From contig CM019717.1 in assembly GCA_009760885.1 (NCBI GenBank), forward strand, positions 46,950,866 to 47,014,865: DNA of 64,000 nt, written 5' to 3'. This stretch comes from Achatina immaculata. Taxonomy: Eukaryota > Mollusca > Gastropoda > Stylommatophora > Achatinidae. The notes beneath the pieces were generated by a model, which did no database searches, had not been told where the DNA came from, and worked only from the letters and a program-made list of their open reading frames with translations. Positions 56,467 to 64,000 of the stretch are shown here, one piece after another (within the stretch, counting starts at the first letter, position 1; the number at the start of each line of letters is the position of its first letter). A program made the translations under genes and the position numbers.

Positions 56467-56556
56467 CTTTGTTTTGAAAGAACCTGTTTGGGATCAGCAG
56501 ACACCGTCTTGGATGCTGGGTGAGTTTTCTTTGTGCCCTGGAACACTGGAATTTTG
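56467..56556 (-). CDS. Exon A, downstream copy (TROAP-like gene)
   Basis: The acceptor is 'tatttaccctgcag' and the donor 'caaag|gttgaa'. After one base completing a codon (probably Ser) it reads KIPVFQGTKKTHPASKTVSA and DPKQVLSKQ, leaving two bases for exon B. A nearer GT at 56,483 gives the wrong phase, which is why the longer end is preferred. The basic, Ser/Thr-rich KIPV segment resembles the tastin N-terminus as I recall it. Confidence 0.65.
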
Positions 56557-56783
56557 CTGCAGGGTAAATACAGCACAGTAGTAACAAGTAAGTTGTAAGC
56601 AACAAACGGTTCATACTTGTTATTGTTAGATCTTTCAAAGTGTGCACTTATTTATTGAAATGTTCGTTCCTTTAACAATTTTCTGTGAGAATTTCTTTTT
56701 TATAAGAAACTTTTATGGTCGAGAGAAAAAATAATTAATCTATAAAATGAAATATTTCTGCAGAGTCACATACTTATGCATAT

Positions 56784-57015
56784 CATCATCATCATCATCA
56801 CCTTTCACTCCCTTGAGAGCACAGGCCACAGATAAAGGCTCTCCAGTCATCCCTGTTCTTGGAATTATTCTCCGCTTGTATATCCCTTGTATGTGTATCC
56901 CTTGTCTCTGAGCACTGTCATAATTTCTCTTCTTCAAGTAAGTCTAGGTATTCTTCATTTTCTATTTTCTTGAGGATTCCATGTCAGTGCCTGTCTTGCT
57001 AAGCTGGTGTCGGGT
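56784..57015 (-). mobile_element. LINE-M 3' end (duplicate)
   Basis: Same insertion as 55,427-55,643, with the 14-bp flanks at 56,770-56,783 and 57,016-57,029 and an extra 'atgtgtatcccttgt' near 56,890. Confidence 0.88.
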
Positions 57016-57068
57016 ATACTTATGCATATACATGTATATAAAATGAAATAACACATCCAAATCTTTAC

Positions 57069-57157
57069 CTCCTAAATCTTTGGAATGCTCTTTTTTATCT
57101 ACAACGAATGCTTTCTTCGTGGTTCCTTCATGGTCCACACTGCCAAGATTCTCTGCT
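57069..57157 (-). CDS. Exon B', upstream copy
   Basis: Same exon and splice borders as 55,697-55,785. Splicing A'-B'-A-B would break the frame (B' ends in phase 1 while A needs phase 2), so only one A-B pair can be used in a full-length protein. Confidence 0.7.
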
Positions 57158-57840
57158 CTGAAACAAATCAAAAACATCACTGAACTCGAAACTTTTAACT
57201 TATCGATCATTGCATATTTTCTAAACTGTATCAGCCCAAATAATAAAGTCCTTCTATCTACCTGTAAACCTGAACAGACTACCATTAAAAGCTGTGAGAA
57301 ATCTGTTATCTGGTATACAAACATCCGGACAATAAGAAGGGTGGACTATGGCAAATATAGAAATTAAATTCAGAGATACACCTGCATTCACCATCTGCCT
57401 GTTCAAGAGAAGAGAAGTATAAAATCTGTGCTCCCAGGATGACAACCCTGGTGCAGGAAGGGATATACTGTTTAAAAAGCACAATTGAAAATGGGAGACT
57501 TTCACGTTGTTCCCCCCCCCCCCCAAAAAAAAACAAAAAACAATCACACCATAGCACACATTCTCCATCCATCCCTTCATATTTCCCATCTTGACTTTCT
57601 TGAAATTTGAGATTCCTTTTCATGTGCCTGGATGTCTGCTTTGTTTTCTTTCTCCCTGTGAGTTCAGTCTTTTCTTTATCTTGGTCACCCATTGTCTTCT
57701 ATGTGCAATATATGACTGATGCATCTCCACTTTCTTCATTTTCTCTCAGTGTTTATATTAAGGTTATTATGAAACAAGTGTTCAAAATATTATAAGTCAT
57801 TTGTGTTAAGAAAAAAAAAAAAATCGAAAAACAATTCAAC

Positions 57841-57930
57841 CTTTGTTTTGAAAGAACCTGTTTGGGATCAGCAGACACCGTCTTGGATGCTGGGTGAGTT
57901 TTCTTTGTGCCCTGGAACACTGGAATTTTG
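57841..57930 (-). CDS. Exon A', upstream copy
   Basis: Same exon and splice borders as 56,467-56,556. This is the most 5' exon I can support; further upstream exons were not recognised in 58-64 kb. Confidence 0.65.
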
Positions 57931-58108
57931 CTGCAGGGTAAATACAGCACAGTAGTAACAAGTAAGTTGTAAGCAACAAACGTTCATACTTGTTATTGTT
58001 AGATCTTTCAAAGTGTGCACTTATTTATTGAAATGTTCGTTCCTTTAACAATTTTCTGTGAGAATTTCTTTTTTATAAGAAACTTTTATGGTCGAGAGAA
58101 AAAATAAT

Positions 58109-58467
58109 TAATATTAGAAAGTAAATTTTTTAAGATACTGCAAGAATCATTTATTACAAGATTGAAATTAACAGCTGATGTACAAGCACCCATGTTCACT
58201 CCAAACTTTTCCCCACGCTACAACGATTTCACTGTCACAGTGGTTCTCATTTTTCTTTCTTCTTTTCTTACCAGGAAGACAGCTATGCAAATGTTAATAC
58301 TGAATGCTGTTGATTAAGCTCTTTGCTTCTACGCCCACCCATAATGAGAGCGACACTGATGGATAACTGTTCCATTAGGCTACTCTGACATTGCCGTTAT
58401 CATACACGACATAGATTGCGGTGATCCCTACTTTGTTCATCAAGCTATTGCAACAGTCCATTATCAG
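58109..58467. other. Non-coding stretch
   Basis: No exon or element recognised. Confidence 0.5.
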
Positions 58468-59345
58468 TAAATGTTGCAAGAAGGCAGCTCTTGGCTAACT
58501 TTTAAATGTGGTAGTAACTGTTGCAAGAAGAAGGCTCTTGGCTAGCTTTTATCTGTGACAGTAAATGTTACAAGAAGAAGGGTCTTGGCTAGCTTTTATC
58601 TGTGACAGTAAATGTTGCAAGAAGAAGGCTCTTGGCTAGCTTTTATCTGTGACAGTAAATGTTACAAGAAGAAGGGTCTTGGCTAGCTTTTATCTGTGAC
58701 AGTAAATGTTGCAAGAAGAAGGCTCTTGACTAGCTTTAATCTATGACAGTAAATGCTGCAAGAAGGCTCTTGGCTAGCTTTAATCTATGACAGTAAATGT
58801 TGCAAGAAGAAGGGTCTTGGCTAGCTTTAATCTATGACAGTAAATGTTGCAAGAAGAAGGCTCTTGACTAGCTTTAATCTATGACAGTAAATGCTGCAAG
58901 AAGGCTCTTGGCTAGCTTTTGTCTTTGGTAGTAAATGTTGCAAGAAGAAGGCTCTTGACTAGCTTTTATCTTGTGACAGTAAATGTTGCAAGAAGAAGTC
59001 TCTTGACTAGCTTTAATATGTGACAGTAAATGTTACAAGAAGGCTCTTGACTAGCTTTTATCTGTGATAGTAAATGTTGCAAGAAGAAGGCTCTTGCTAG
59101 CATTATTCTGTGACAGTAAATGTTGCAAGAAGGCGGCTCTTGGCTAGCTTTTATCTGTGACAGTAAATGTTGCAAGAAGGCGGCTCTTGGCTAGCTTTTA
59201 TCTGTGACAGTAAATGTTACAAGAAGAAAGGTCTGGGATAGCTTTTATATTTGGTAGTAAGTGTTGCAAGAAGAAGACTCTTGGCTAGCTTTTGTCTGTG
59301 GTAGTAAATGTTGCAAGAAGAAGGCTCTTTGCTAGCTTTTATCTG
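58468..59345. repeat. 47-bp minisatellite (about 18 units)
   Basis: Units of 'gttgcaagaagaaggctctt' + 'ggctagcttttatctgtgac' + 'agtaaat' vary by loss of 'gaa' (giving 44 bp) and point changes. The variants 'gttaca' and 'gttgca' and 'ggct' and 'gggt' alternate in places, suggesting a two-unit higher-order period. Confidence 0.93.
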
Positions 59346-60021
59346 TCATCATCATGAAAGCCTCCTGCTAGAAAGGCCCATCTTCAATGAACTCCAGACA
59401 GTTCCATGGGTGTGCCAATCTCCTCTTCAGTATCTCCATCAGCTTGTAATGATTACCCTTTGGTTTTTCAACCATTTCAATTACCCCTACCATAAAGGTA
59501 AGTCAGTCATCCAAGTGACGGCCATTAAACAAAGTCACTCTGATCACAGAAGCTGCATGGCCCTCAAAAACTGTCTCATAAAACATGATTGTGGAAATAC
59601 ATGGACAGAGCGTCAATTGAGCTCTACATACCCTTCCAATTTCCCCACATTTATAATCTGAATATCACATTTCCTCCCTTCAAAGCTCTCATTCCTTCAA
59701 CCCCCCCTATATTTAGACCCTTCACCTAAACTACATTCACTTAATCTATTCTGCTCATCTTTATCTTGACTTAATAACCTCCCCACCATCTATTTTACTA
59801 CTAAACAGTCAGACCGGTCACATAACTAAACATTTAAGCTTTACAATCATAATCTCTAAGAAACAGTGTTACAAGAGTCAAAAGGTAAGGCCGCCCTCCC
59901 CCTTCTTTTTTTCATTCCTTCTGTGCTACATGCATATTTACACTTTCTCTTTTTTTCCCTACTTCTTTGTCCTCTATGTTTTTGAATGATTGACGCATTA
60001 GGTCAAGTAAGGTGGCCCTAT
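59346..60021. other. Non-coding stretch
   Basis: A 117-codon ORF covers its start but shows no domain. Positions 59,885-60,000 are T- and C-rich. No gene supported. Confidence 0.45.
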
Positions 60022-60125
60022 TTATCCCATCATGGCACCTAGGGGATATGGTATTAGTGTCCACATTTTCCTTGACCTGTTTGCACAGAGGTTGATGTGG
60101 TCAGCATTAAGCCTAGCCAATAAAA
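60022..60125 (-). mobile_element. tRNA-derived SINE, family I, 3' remnant
   Basis: It shares 'gatgtggtcagcattaagcc' and 'gatatggtattag' with the family I body. It is heavily diverged. Confidence 0.45.
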
Positions 60126-60483
60126 ACACAAGCTGAAACATTACATCCATGTAGTCTGTCAATGAGTAAATAATAAAGCTGATCCTACCTTTCTTTTCTT
60201 TTCCTTTTTTAAAGTTTAATGATCATTCTGTGTTGAATGACTATACTTCTAAAAACAAACACACACACACAATACATCACCACCAGTCTCAAACAAAATT
60301 ATACAATTTTTATATTTTCTTACACTATAACAAAGAAACTGCATACCTAACTTTTCTCGTGGCTCTTTCCGACATTGTTGTAACAATGAAAGCTCCTAGC
60401 AGGTATACAGAATTTTATCCTGCCTGAAGATAACAAGCTTGTTAACATCAACTTTGTCCTTATATACATCCAGAATAAACACA
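60126..60483. other. Non-coding stretch
   Basis: A short (AC)n lies near 60,260. Nothing else recognised. Confidence 0.5.
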
Positions 60484-60717
60484 GTGTTTTGGATGACCGA
60501 CGACTCACAACCAAAAACAGCACTGCAATGGACACCACAAAGAAAAAGAAAAATGAGAGTAAAGGTAGATCAAAGGAGACATGGAGAAGAACAACAGAGA
60601 GGATGATGAGCAACAGAGGGGTCACCTGGGCAAGAGCGGAAAAAAAAAATGGAAGGACAGGCACTTGCGGAAGCCCCTTGTGCCTTTTTGCACCTAAAGA
60701 TTCACACAGAGAGAGGT
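60484..60717 (+). pseudogene. LINE 3' end (GA-tail family), copy 4
   Basis: Short, diverged copy: 'gatgaccgacgactcacaac', SKGRSKETWRRTTERMMSNR and GVTWARAEKK, then 'gattcacacagagagag'. An A-rich indel near 60,545 breaks the frame. Confidence 0.78.
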
Positions 60718-60977
60718 AACACAATAATTATGAGTACAACACAAACACAATGACATTTCTTACTAATGTAAAAGAAAATGTACACAATAGCTTAGACACA
60801 AGGCATGTGAACTATGTCTATGCTTTGAATGGGGAGAATGATATACTGCATGGCAAAATTACAAACATGAAATAATATTTTTTCTACTTTTTTCTGTTTT
60901 TAAAACAGCCACATATATATACTTCTGTCATAAAGCTGGAAGCTTTTTAGCACAAATTCAAGTCCGGTGAACTACTC
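60718..60977. other. Non-coding AT-rich stretch
   Basis: Nothing recognised. Confidence 0.5.
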
Positions 60978-62262
60978 ACACACATCACCATCATCATCTT
61001 GTGCCATCTCCCCATGAAAGGTTGGCTGCAATGAGTCACCAGTCTGTTCTGCCTCCTCTTGTCTTCGTAGCGCACTCGGCCAAGCTGGTTCCTGTCCATC
61101 TCTTGAAACTGTCCACCCACCTATGCCATTGTCCTATTGGTCTCTTCCCTTCGATCTTGCCCTCTTCTTCTTCTTTGTTCGCTTCTACCACCAAGACCAC
61201 CCTGTGATCCCACTGAATTTACGCCTGTGGTCCTCGTTAAGTCCCGTGGTCCCTCATGTGGTCCCCGAAAGGACCACATGAGATCCCCGAGAGGACCACA
61301 AGAGGTTCAGAGTATCGTAGGGCTTGAGCCTGTATTCTTGGTGGGTCTCAGAAGCAGGATTGCGTGACACCATGGTTTTCATTGCACCAGTTTAGTCTAG
61401 AGTTGGACTTTCTCACTGGAAAACCTCTACATGTTTTGGATGTCAGTATATCCCTGCCGGGTGAGAAGTGGTTGCCCATCCAGTCCAGTGTTGGACTTTG
61501 TCACCAGAAAACTTTATCGTGATTAGGATACGCATACATCCCTGCCAGGTGGGAGGTGGTTGCCTATCTAGACTGCCCTGGTCCAGTGTCTCTGACTTCA
61601 GCATTTTCTGGTCGTGGCCGCTACCCTTCCTAGTTGTTACCAGGATGGAGCTTTTGTCCAGGAGGATGAATCCTCGCCACTAGTGACTTCCACCCCTGGT
61701 TGAGCCGGTTTAGGCATATTATCCCAGTACGGCCATGCTTGGGACGTGATTGACCTCTAGAGCAGAGGTACCGTGACGTGTAGCCTTCAAGTTTCACCCC
61801 TGGTGTGAGCCGGTTTATGCATATTTCATCAGTATGGACGTATATCGGGCGTGACCGACCTCTAGATCGGAGGTGGCGTGACATGCCTAGCCATCAAGTT
61901 TCAGATCTTGCCCTCAAAGTAGTCTTCACTATAGTATTATGCCTCTTGACATGCCCAAAGTTTTCCAGTTGTCTTGTTCTATGATGTTCAATATTTGTCT
62001 TTTCAATTTTAGCTGATTAGCACTTCTTGTATTATGTCCACTTGATACTCTCCATTCTTCTGTGTATCCATATTTCGAGGGTCTTTATTTTCTTTTCTGT
62101 CGACTTATACAAAGTCCAGGCTTCTACACCATATTGGAATATTGAGTGTGTGTAGACTTTTATGATATGTAATCTCGGTTGCTGCGATTTTTTGCTATGA
62201 CGTAAGGGTCTCCTCATTCTGTTGAAGGTGTTTTTATTCACATTGCATTTCGGTTCAAATAT
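60978..62262 (-). pseudogene. LINE 3' end (family U) interrupted by chimera-family copy 3
   Basis: The two halves (60,978-61,152 and 61,916-62,262) join to give the same sequence as 18,598-19,010. The minus strand encodes a C-terminus with KVYTHSIFQYGVEAWTLYKS and ...ETEVWIHRRMESIKW-like text, typical of the post-RT region of LINEs. The (CAT)n-type tail is near 60,985. Confidence 0.78.
61165..61903 (-). mobile_element. Chimera-family element, copy 3
   Basis: It is flanked by the exact 12-bp duplication 'gatcttgccctc' at 61,153-61,164 and 61,904-61,915 and inserted in a LINE C-terminus. On the minus strand it holds two units of repeat B and two of repeat A, then the family 3' end 'gcgaacaaagaagaagaa'. 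The 18S head is absent because the element is 5'-truncated. No ORF is present. Confidence 0.92.
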
Positions 62263-62637
62263 ATTTGAAAGCACCTGTGCGTAAAGCGCTGGAAAAGGAT
62301 CCGTCGATAACTATAGGAAAGAAACTAATGCTATACGCAGCTACTAACCTTAATTACCTGTTATTAATGTTTGAAAACAATTATTTTCCTATTTTGATCA
62401 GACTACAGAATACACAAACGCGGTACGAATTTCGTATTCTCCCTTCCGGCGTTTTTAGCCAATCGCTGGGAAAGAGTGCTATAATTACGATTAGCTTTCG
62501 AAAATGAAATTTTGTCGTGAAAATAGTTTAGTGATCGAAGTGTGGGCGCTTACGTACAGAAAAGCTAAAAAGATGTACGGCGTTATTACCTTTCGCCAAC
62601 ATTTTTTTACAAATAGGAAACAACCAGGCTTTTCCAC
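62263..62637. other. Non-coding stretch
   Basis: An 80-codon plus-strand ORF (62,265-62,507) has no domain I recognise; not called as a gene. Confidence 0.45.
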
Positions 62638-62762
62638 AGTAAAGTAACAGAGCACAGTATTGTATGGTCAAATCTTGAAAAAAAAAATCATAAAATCATT
62701 CTTTGTTTATGTTTTTTTGTTTCAAGGTCTAACCATACAGCACTGTGCTCTGTTACTTTACC
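62638..62762. repeat. Fold-back inverted repeat (about 43-bp arms)
   Basis: The left arm 'gtaaagtaacagagcacagt' plus 23 bp (62,638-62,680) and the right arm (62,720-62,762) are complementary at roughly 37 of 43 positions. They are separated by a 40-bp A/T-rich loop. The structure suggests a small fold-back MITE or the end of one. Confidence 0.8.
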
Positions 62763-62819
62763 TTTTACGAGCGCTTCCCCAAGCAATTTTGTAAGGTGGT
62801 ACAAAATTATTTCTCTCTA

Positions 62820-62826
62820 CCTTCTC

Positions 62827-62866
<40 letters not shown>

Positions 62867-62870
62867 CCCA
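62820..62870. repeat. (CT)n followed by (TTTC)n microsatellite
   Basis: Compound simple repeat, pyrimidine-rich on the plus strand. Confidence 0.95.
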
Positions 62871-63199
62871 TGCCGCGTACCCTATCGATTAATTAACCAC
62901 TCTGTTTTCTTCCACTACACGCCCCCCCCCCAACCCAACCCTTTCCAATAAACGGGAATTCTCCATGGCCCCTCTTAAAACAGGGAAAGCCTTCTGGCTA
63001 CCAGGCGATACACTAGCTGTCCCCGGCCTTCTTCATTGGGCACGTCTTTCACTGGCAGCATTGATTTAACATATTTGATGATAGTGAAGGAAGCTACTCG
63101 TAAAGCCTTCACATTTTTTGTAAAAAGCAGTTGGTTGTAGTTGTTTCACCAGAAGACCTGAGTTTAAAGACGAAATGAGTTAAAACAAAACCATTTTTT
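62871..63199. other. Non-coding stretch
   Basis: C runs near 62,922; nothing recognised. Confidence 0.5.
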
Positions 63200-63660
63200 G
63201 AAGCATTGACTTGCTTTCCATTCATTCATTCATTCCTTTGCATGTCCCTTGCGGAACTTTGCCTCCCAAACAGCACTCCTGTAGGCCTCTCGGTTGTGAG
63301 CAAGATGGCCTGCTGCTCCTGCATTCATTTGCAGATCGTCAACGATGTCTTGCACCCATCTTCGTTTTGGTCTTCCTCTCTTTCTTTTTTCCCATTATGT
63401 ATCCTTCCAATACGGTCTTCTCTAAATTATCATGACGTTTAATGTGTCCAAAATATTTAAGTTTTCTCTCTTTAATCCTCTTTACTAGCCAGCCTTCTTC
63501 AATATTAAGCTCTTGTAGTATAGATATATTTGTTCTTTTTTGTGTCCACGATATTTAGAGAACTCTTCTGTAGCATTTACATTTAAAGGCATTTATGTGT
63601 TTCTCAGCTGTTTTGTTAAGTGTTCAGGTCTCACAGGCATATGTTGCGATTGGAAAAATG
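63200..63660 (-). pseudogene. LINE 3' end (family W)
   Basis: The minus strand reads GKKRKRGRPKRRWVQDIVDD and LQMNAGAAGHLAHNREAYRS. This is the conserved end of an RTE-type LINE ORF2. A 'cattcattcattc' run near 63,220 is probably its 3' tail. Confidence 0.8.
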
Positions 63661-63825
63661 CATGTGCTTTCCATTACTGTGTTGAATATACTAAAAAGTG
63701 AAACAAATGAATATCAATATTTAAACGGGTATAGTTAATGTTAAAATTGCGAAAACCAGCAAAACGATGTTTATTTTGAAATTAGATTAAATATTATATT
63801 GCAAAAACTTGACATCAAGGTTTCT
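63661..63825. other. Non-coding AT-rich stretch
   Basis: Nothing recognised. Confidence 0.5.
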
Positions 63826-64000
63826 TCTTATATCTTATATCCTTCCCGTGCTGTTAAACGTCACATTGGGCTCGCAAAGTAGTTCGCCAATTTTTCCTGT
63901 CTTTCGCGAGACTTTCAACCTCATCAAAGGATTTTATGCCTGTTAATTTGGCCTCTCTTAATAAGTTTAGGGTAGGGATAATAAACCTTAGAATGATAAG
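63826..64000 (-). pseudogene. LINE-P 3' end, copy 4, runs off the window
   Basis: The minus strand ends 'taacagcacgggaaggatat' with a (TATAAGA) tail, as in LINE-P at 12,905-12,923. Upstream it encodes the usual INLEREAKLTGIKSFDEVE-like C-terminus. It continues past the right edge. Confidence 0.85.

Larger units (their letters stand above)
55376..56734. repeat. Intragenic tandem duplication 2, downstream copy (exons A and B)
   Basis: It begins 'aattaatctataaaatgaaa' and is followed at 56,735 by a second, nearly identical copy. It contains exon B, exon A, a LINE-M tail and intron sequence. Differences are a few bases, a C-run and a 15-bp indel in the LINE tail. Confidence 0.93.
35964..57930 (-). 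other. Host gene model: TROAP (tastin)-like, seven linked exons
   Basis: Seven minus-strand exons join with matching phases: A (56,467-56,556 or its duplicate), B (55,697-55,785 or duplicate), C (53,566-53,666), D (51,590-51,713), E (43,937-44,034), F (42,490-42,604 or 39,846-39,960) and G (35,964-37,309). All introns start GT and end AG. The 5' exons and start codon are outside the window or not recognised. Motif order (a KIPV motif in exon A, EFLFEPDQQALESILTNKGV across B/C, and a long Ser/Thr/Pro-rich C-terminus) recalls vertebrate tastin, a spindle-pole and microtubule-linked protein. The similarity is short, so the name is provisional. Introns are packed with transposons. Confidence 0.6.
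56735..58108. repeat. Intragenic tandem duplication 2, upstream copy (exons A' and B')
   Basis: Second copy of 55,376-56,734, ending in the same 'gagagaaaaaataattaat' junction. On the minus strand this copy comes first in the transcript. Confidence 0.93.

Noticed and set aside
59308..59661. 117-codon plus-strand ORF with an internal 'ataaag|gtaagt' donor-like site
   Set aside because: It starts inside the 47-bp minisatellite and shows no domain; one donor-like site is not enough to call a gene.

Overview
This is a repeat-rich animal genomic window, not a microbial one. It shows spliced exons with GT/AG borders, tRNA-derived SINEs, many non-LTR retrotransposons, DNA transposon relics, microsatellites and minisatellites. 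The 641-nt 18S rRNA fragment and the mixture of RTE-type and RNase H-bearing LINEs suggest a mollusc, probably a gastropod. That is an inference from memory of such sequences, not a database result.

Positions 1-13,200 are a multiply nested retrotransposon pile. The base is an RTE-type LINE on the minus strand, called LINE-M here (13,205 down to 2,969). Three events have opened it. A LINE with an RNase H domain ('RNH-LINE', 3,667-8,074) sits inside its RT region with an 11-bp target duplication. Another RTE-type LINE ('LINE-P', 10,841-12,923, plus strand) sits inside its endonuclease with a 9-bp duplication. An in-frame 33-bp minisatellite of about 20 units (9,165-9,820) expands its linker. 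In its (GAT)n tail lies the most unusual object in the window: a 2.2-kb minus-strand chimera (771-2,968). In transcript order it consists of probable 5' external transcribed spacer, the first 641 nt of 18S rRNA, a non-coding body with two sets of tandem repeats, and a (GAA)n tail. Two shorter relatives of the body (51,941-52,409 and 61,165-61,903) are flanked by exact 16-bp and 12-bp duplications, so this is a mobile family. Its 3' terminus resembles that of RNH-LINE copy 1, which could make RNH-LINE the enzyme source.

Positions 13,200-35,900 are mostly non-coding. They hold SINEs of three families, LINE 3' ends, a piggyBac-like MITE fragment next to a hAT transposase relic, a Tc1/mariner relic, and several minisatellites.

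Positions 35,964-57,930 hold the only host gene I can support. It is a minus-strand spliced gene for which seven consecutive exons join with matching phases. The motif order (a SKIPV-like motif, then an EF..DP..AL..IL...GV-like motif, then a long Ser/Thr-rich tail) recalls tastin (TROAP), a spindle/centrosome-associated protein; this identity is tentative. The gene's introns carry a nearly complete second RNH-LINE (45,261-50,223), two mariner relics, a piggyBac-type MITE at TTAA, SINEs and minisatellites. Two separate tandem duplications inside the gene copy one exon (39.1-43.8 kb) and two exons (55.4-58.1 kb). In both cases using both copies would break the reading frame.

Positions 58,100-64,000 contain a 47-bp minisatellite, LINE 3' ends, chimera-family copy 3 nested in a LINE, a fold-back repeat and a terminal LINE-P fragment. 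I found no functional tRNA gene, complete rRNA gene or CRISPR array.
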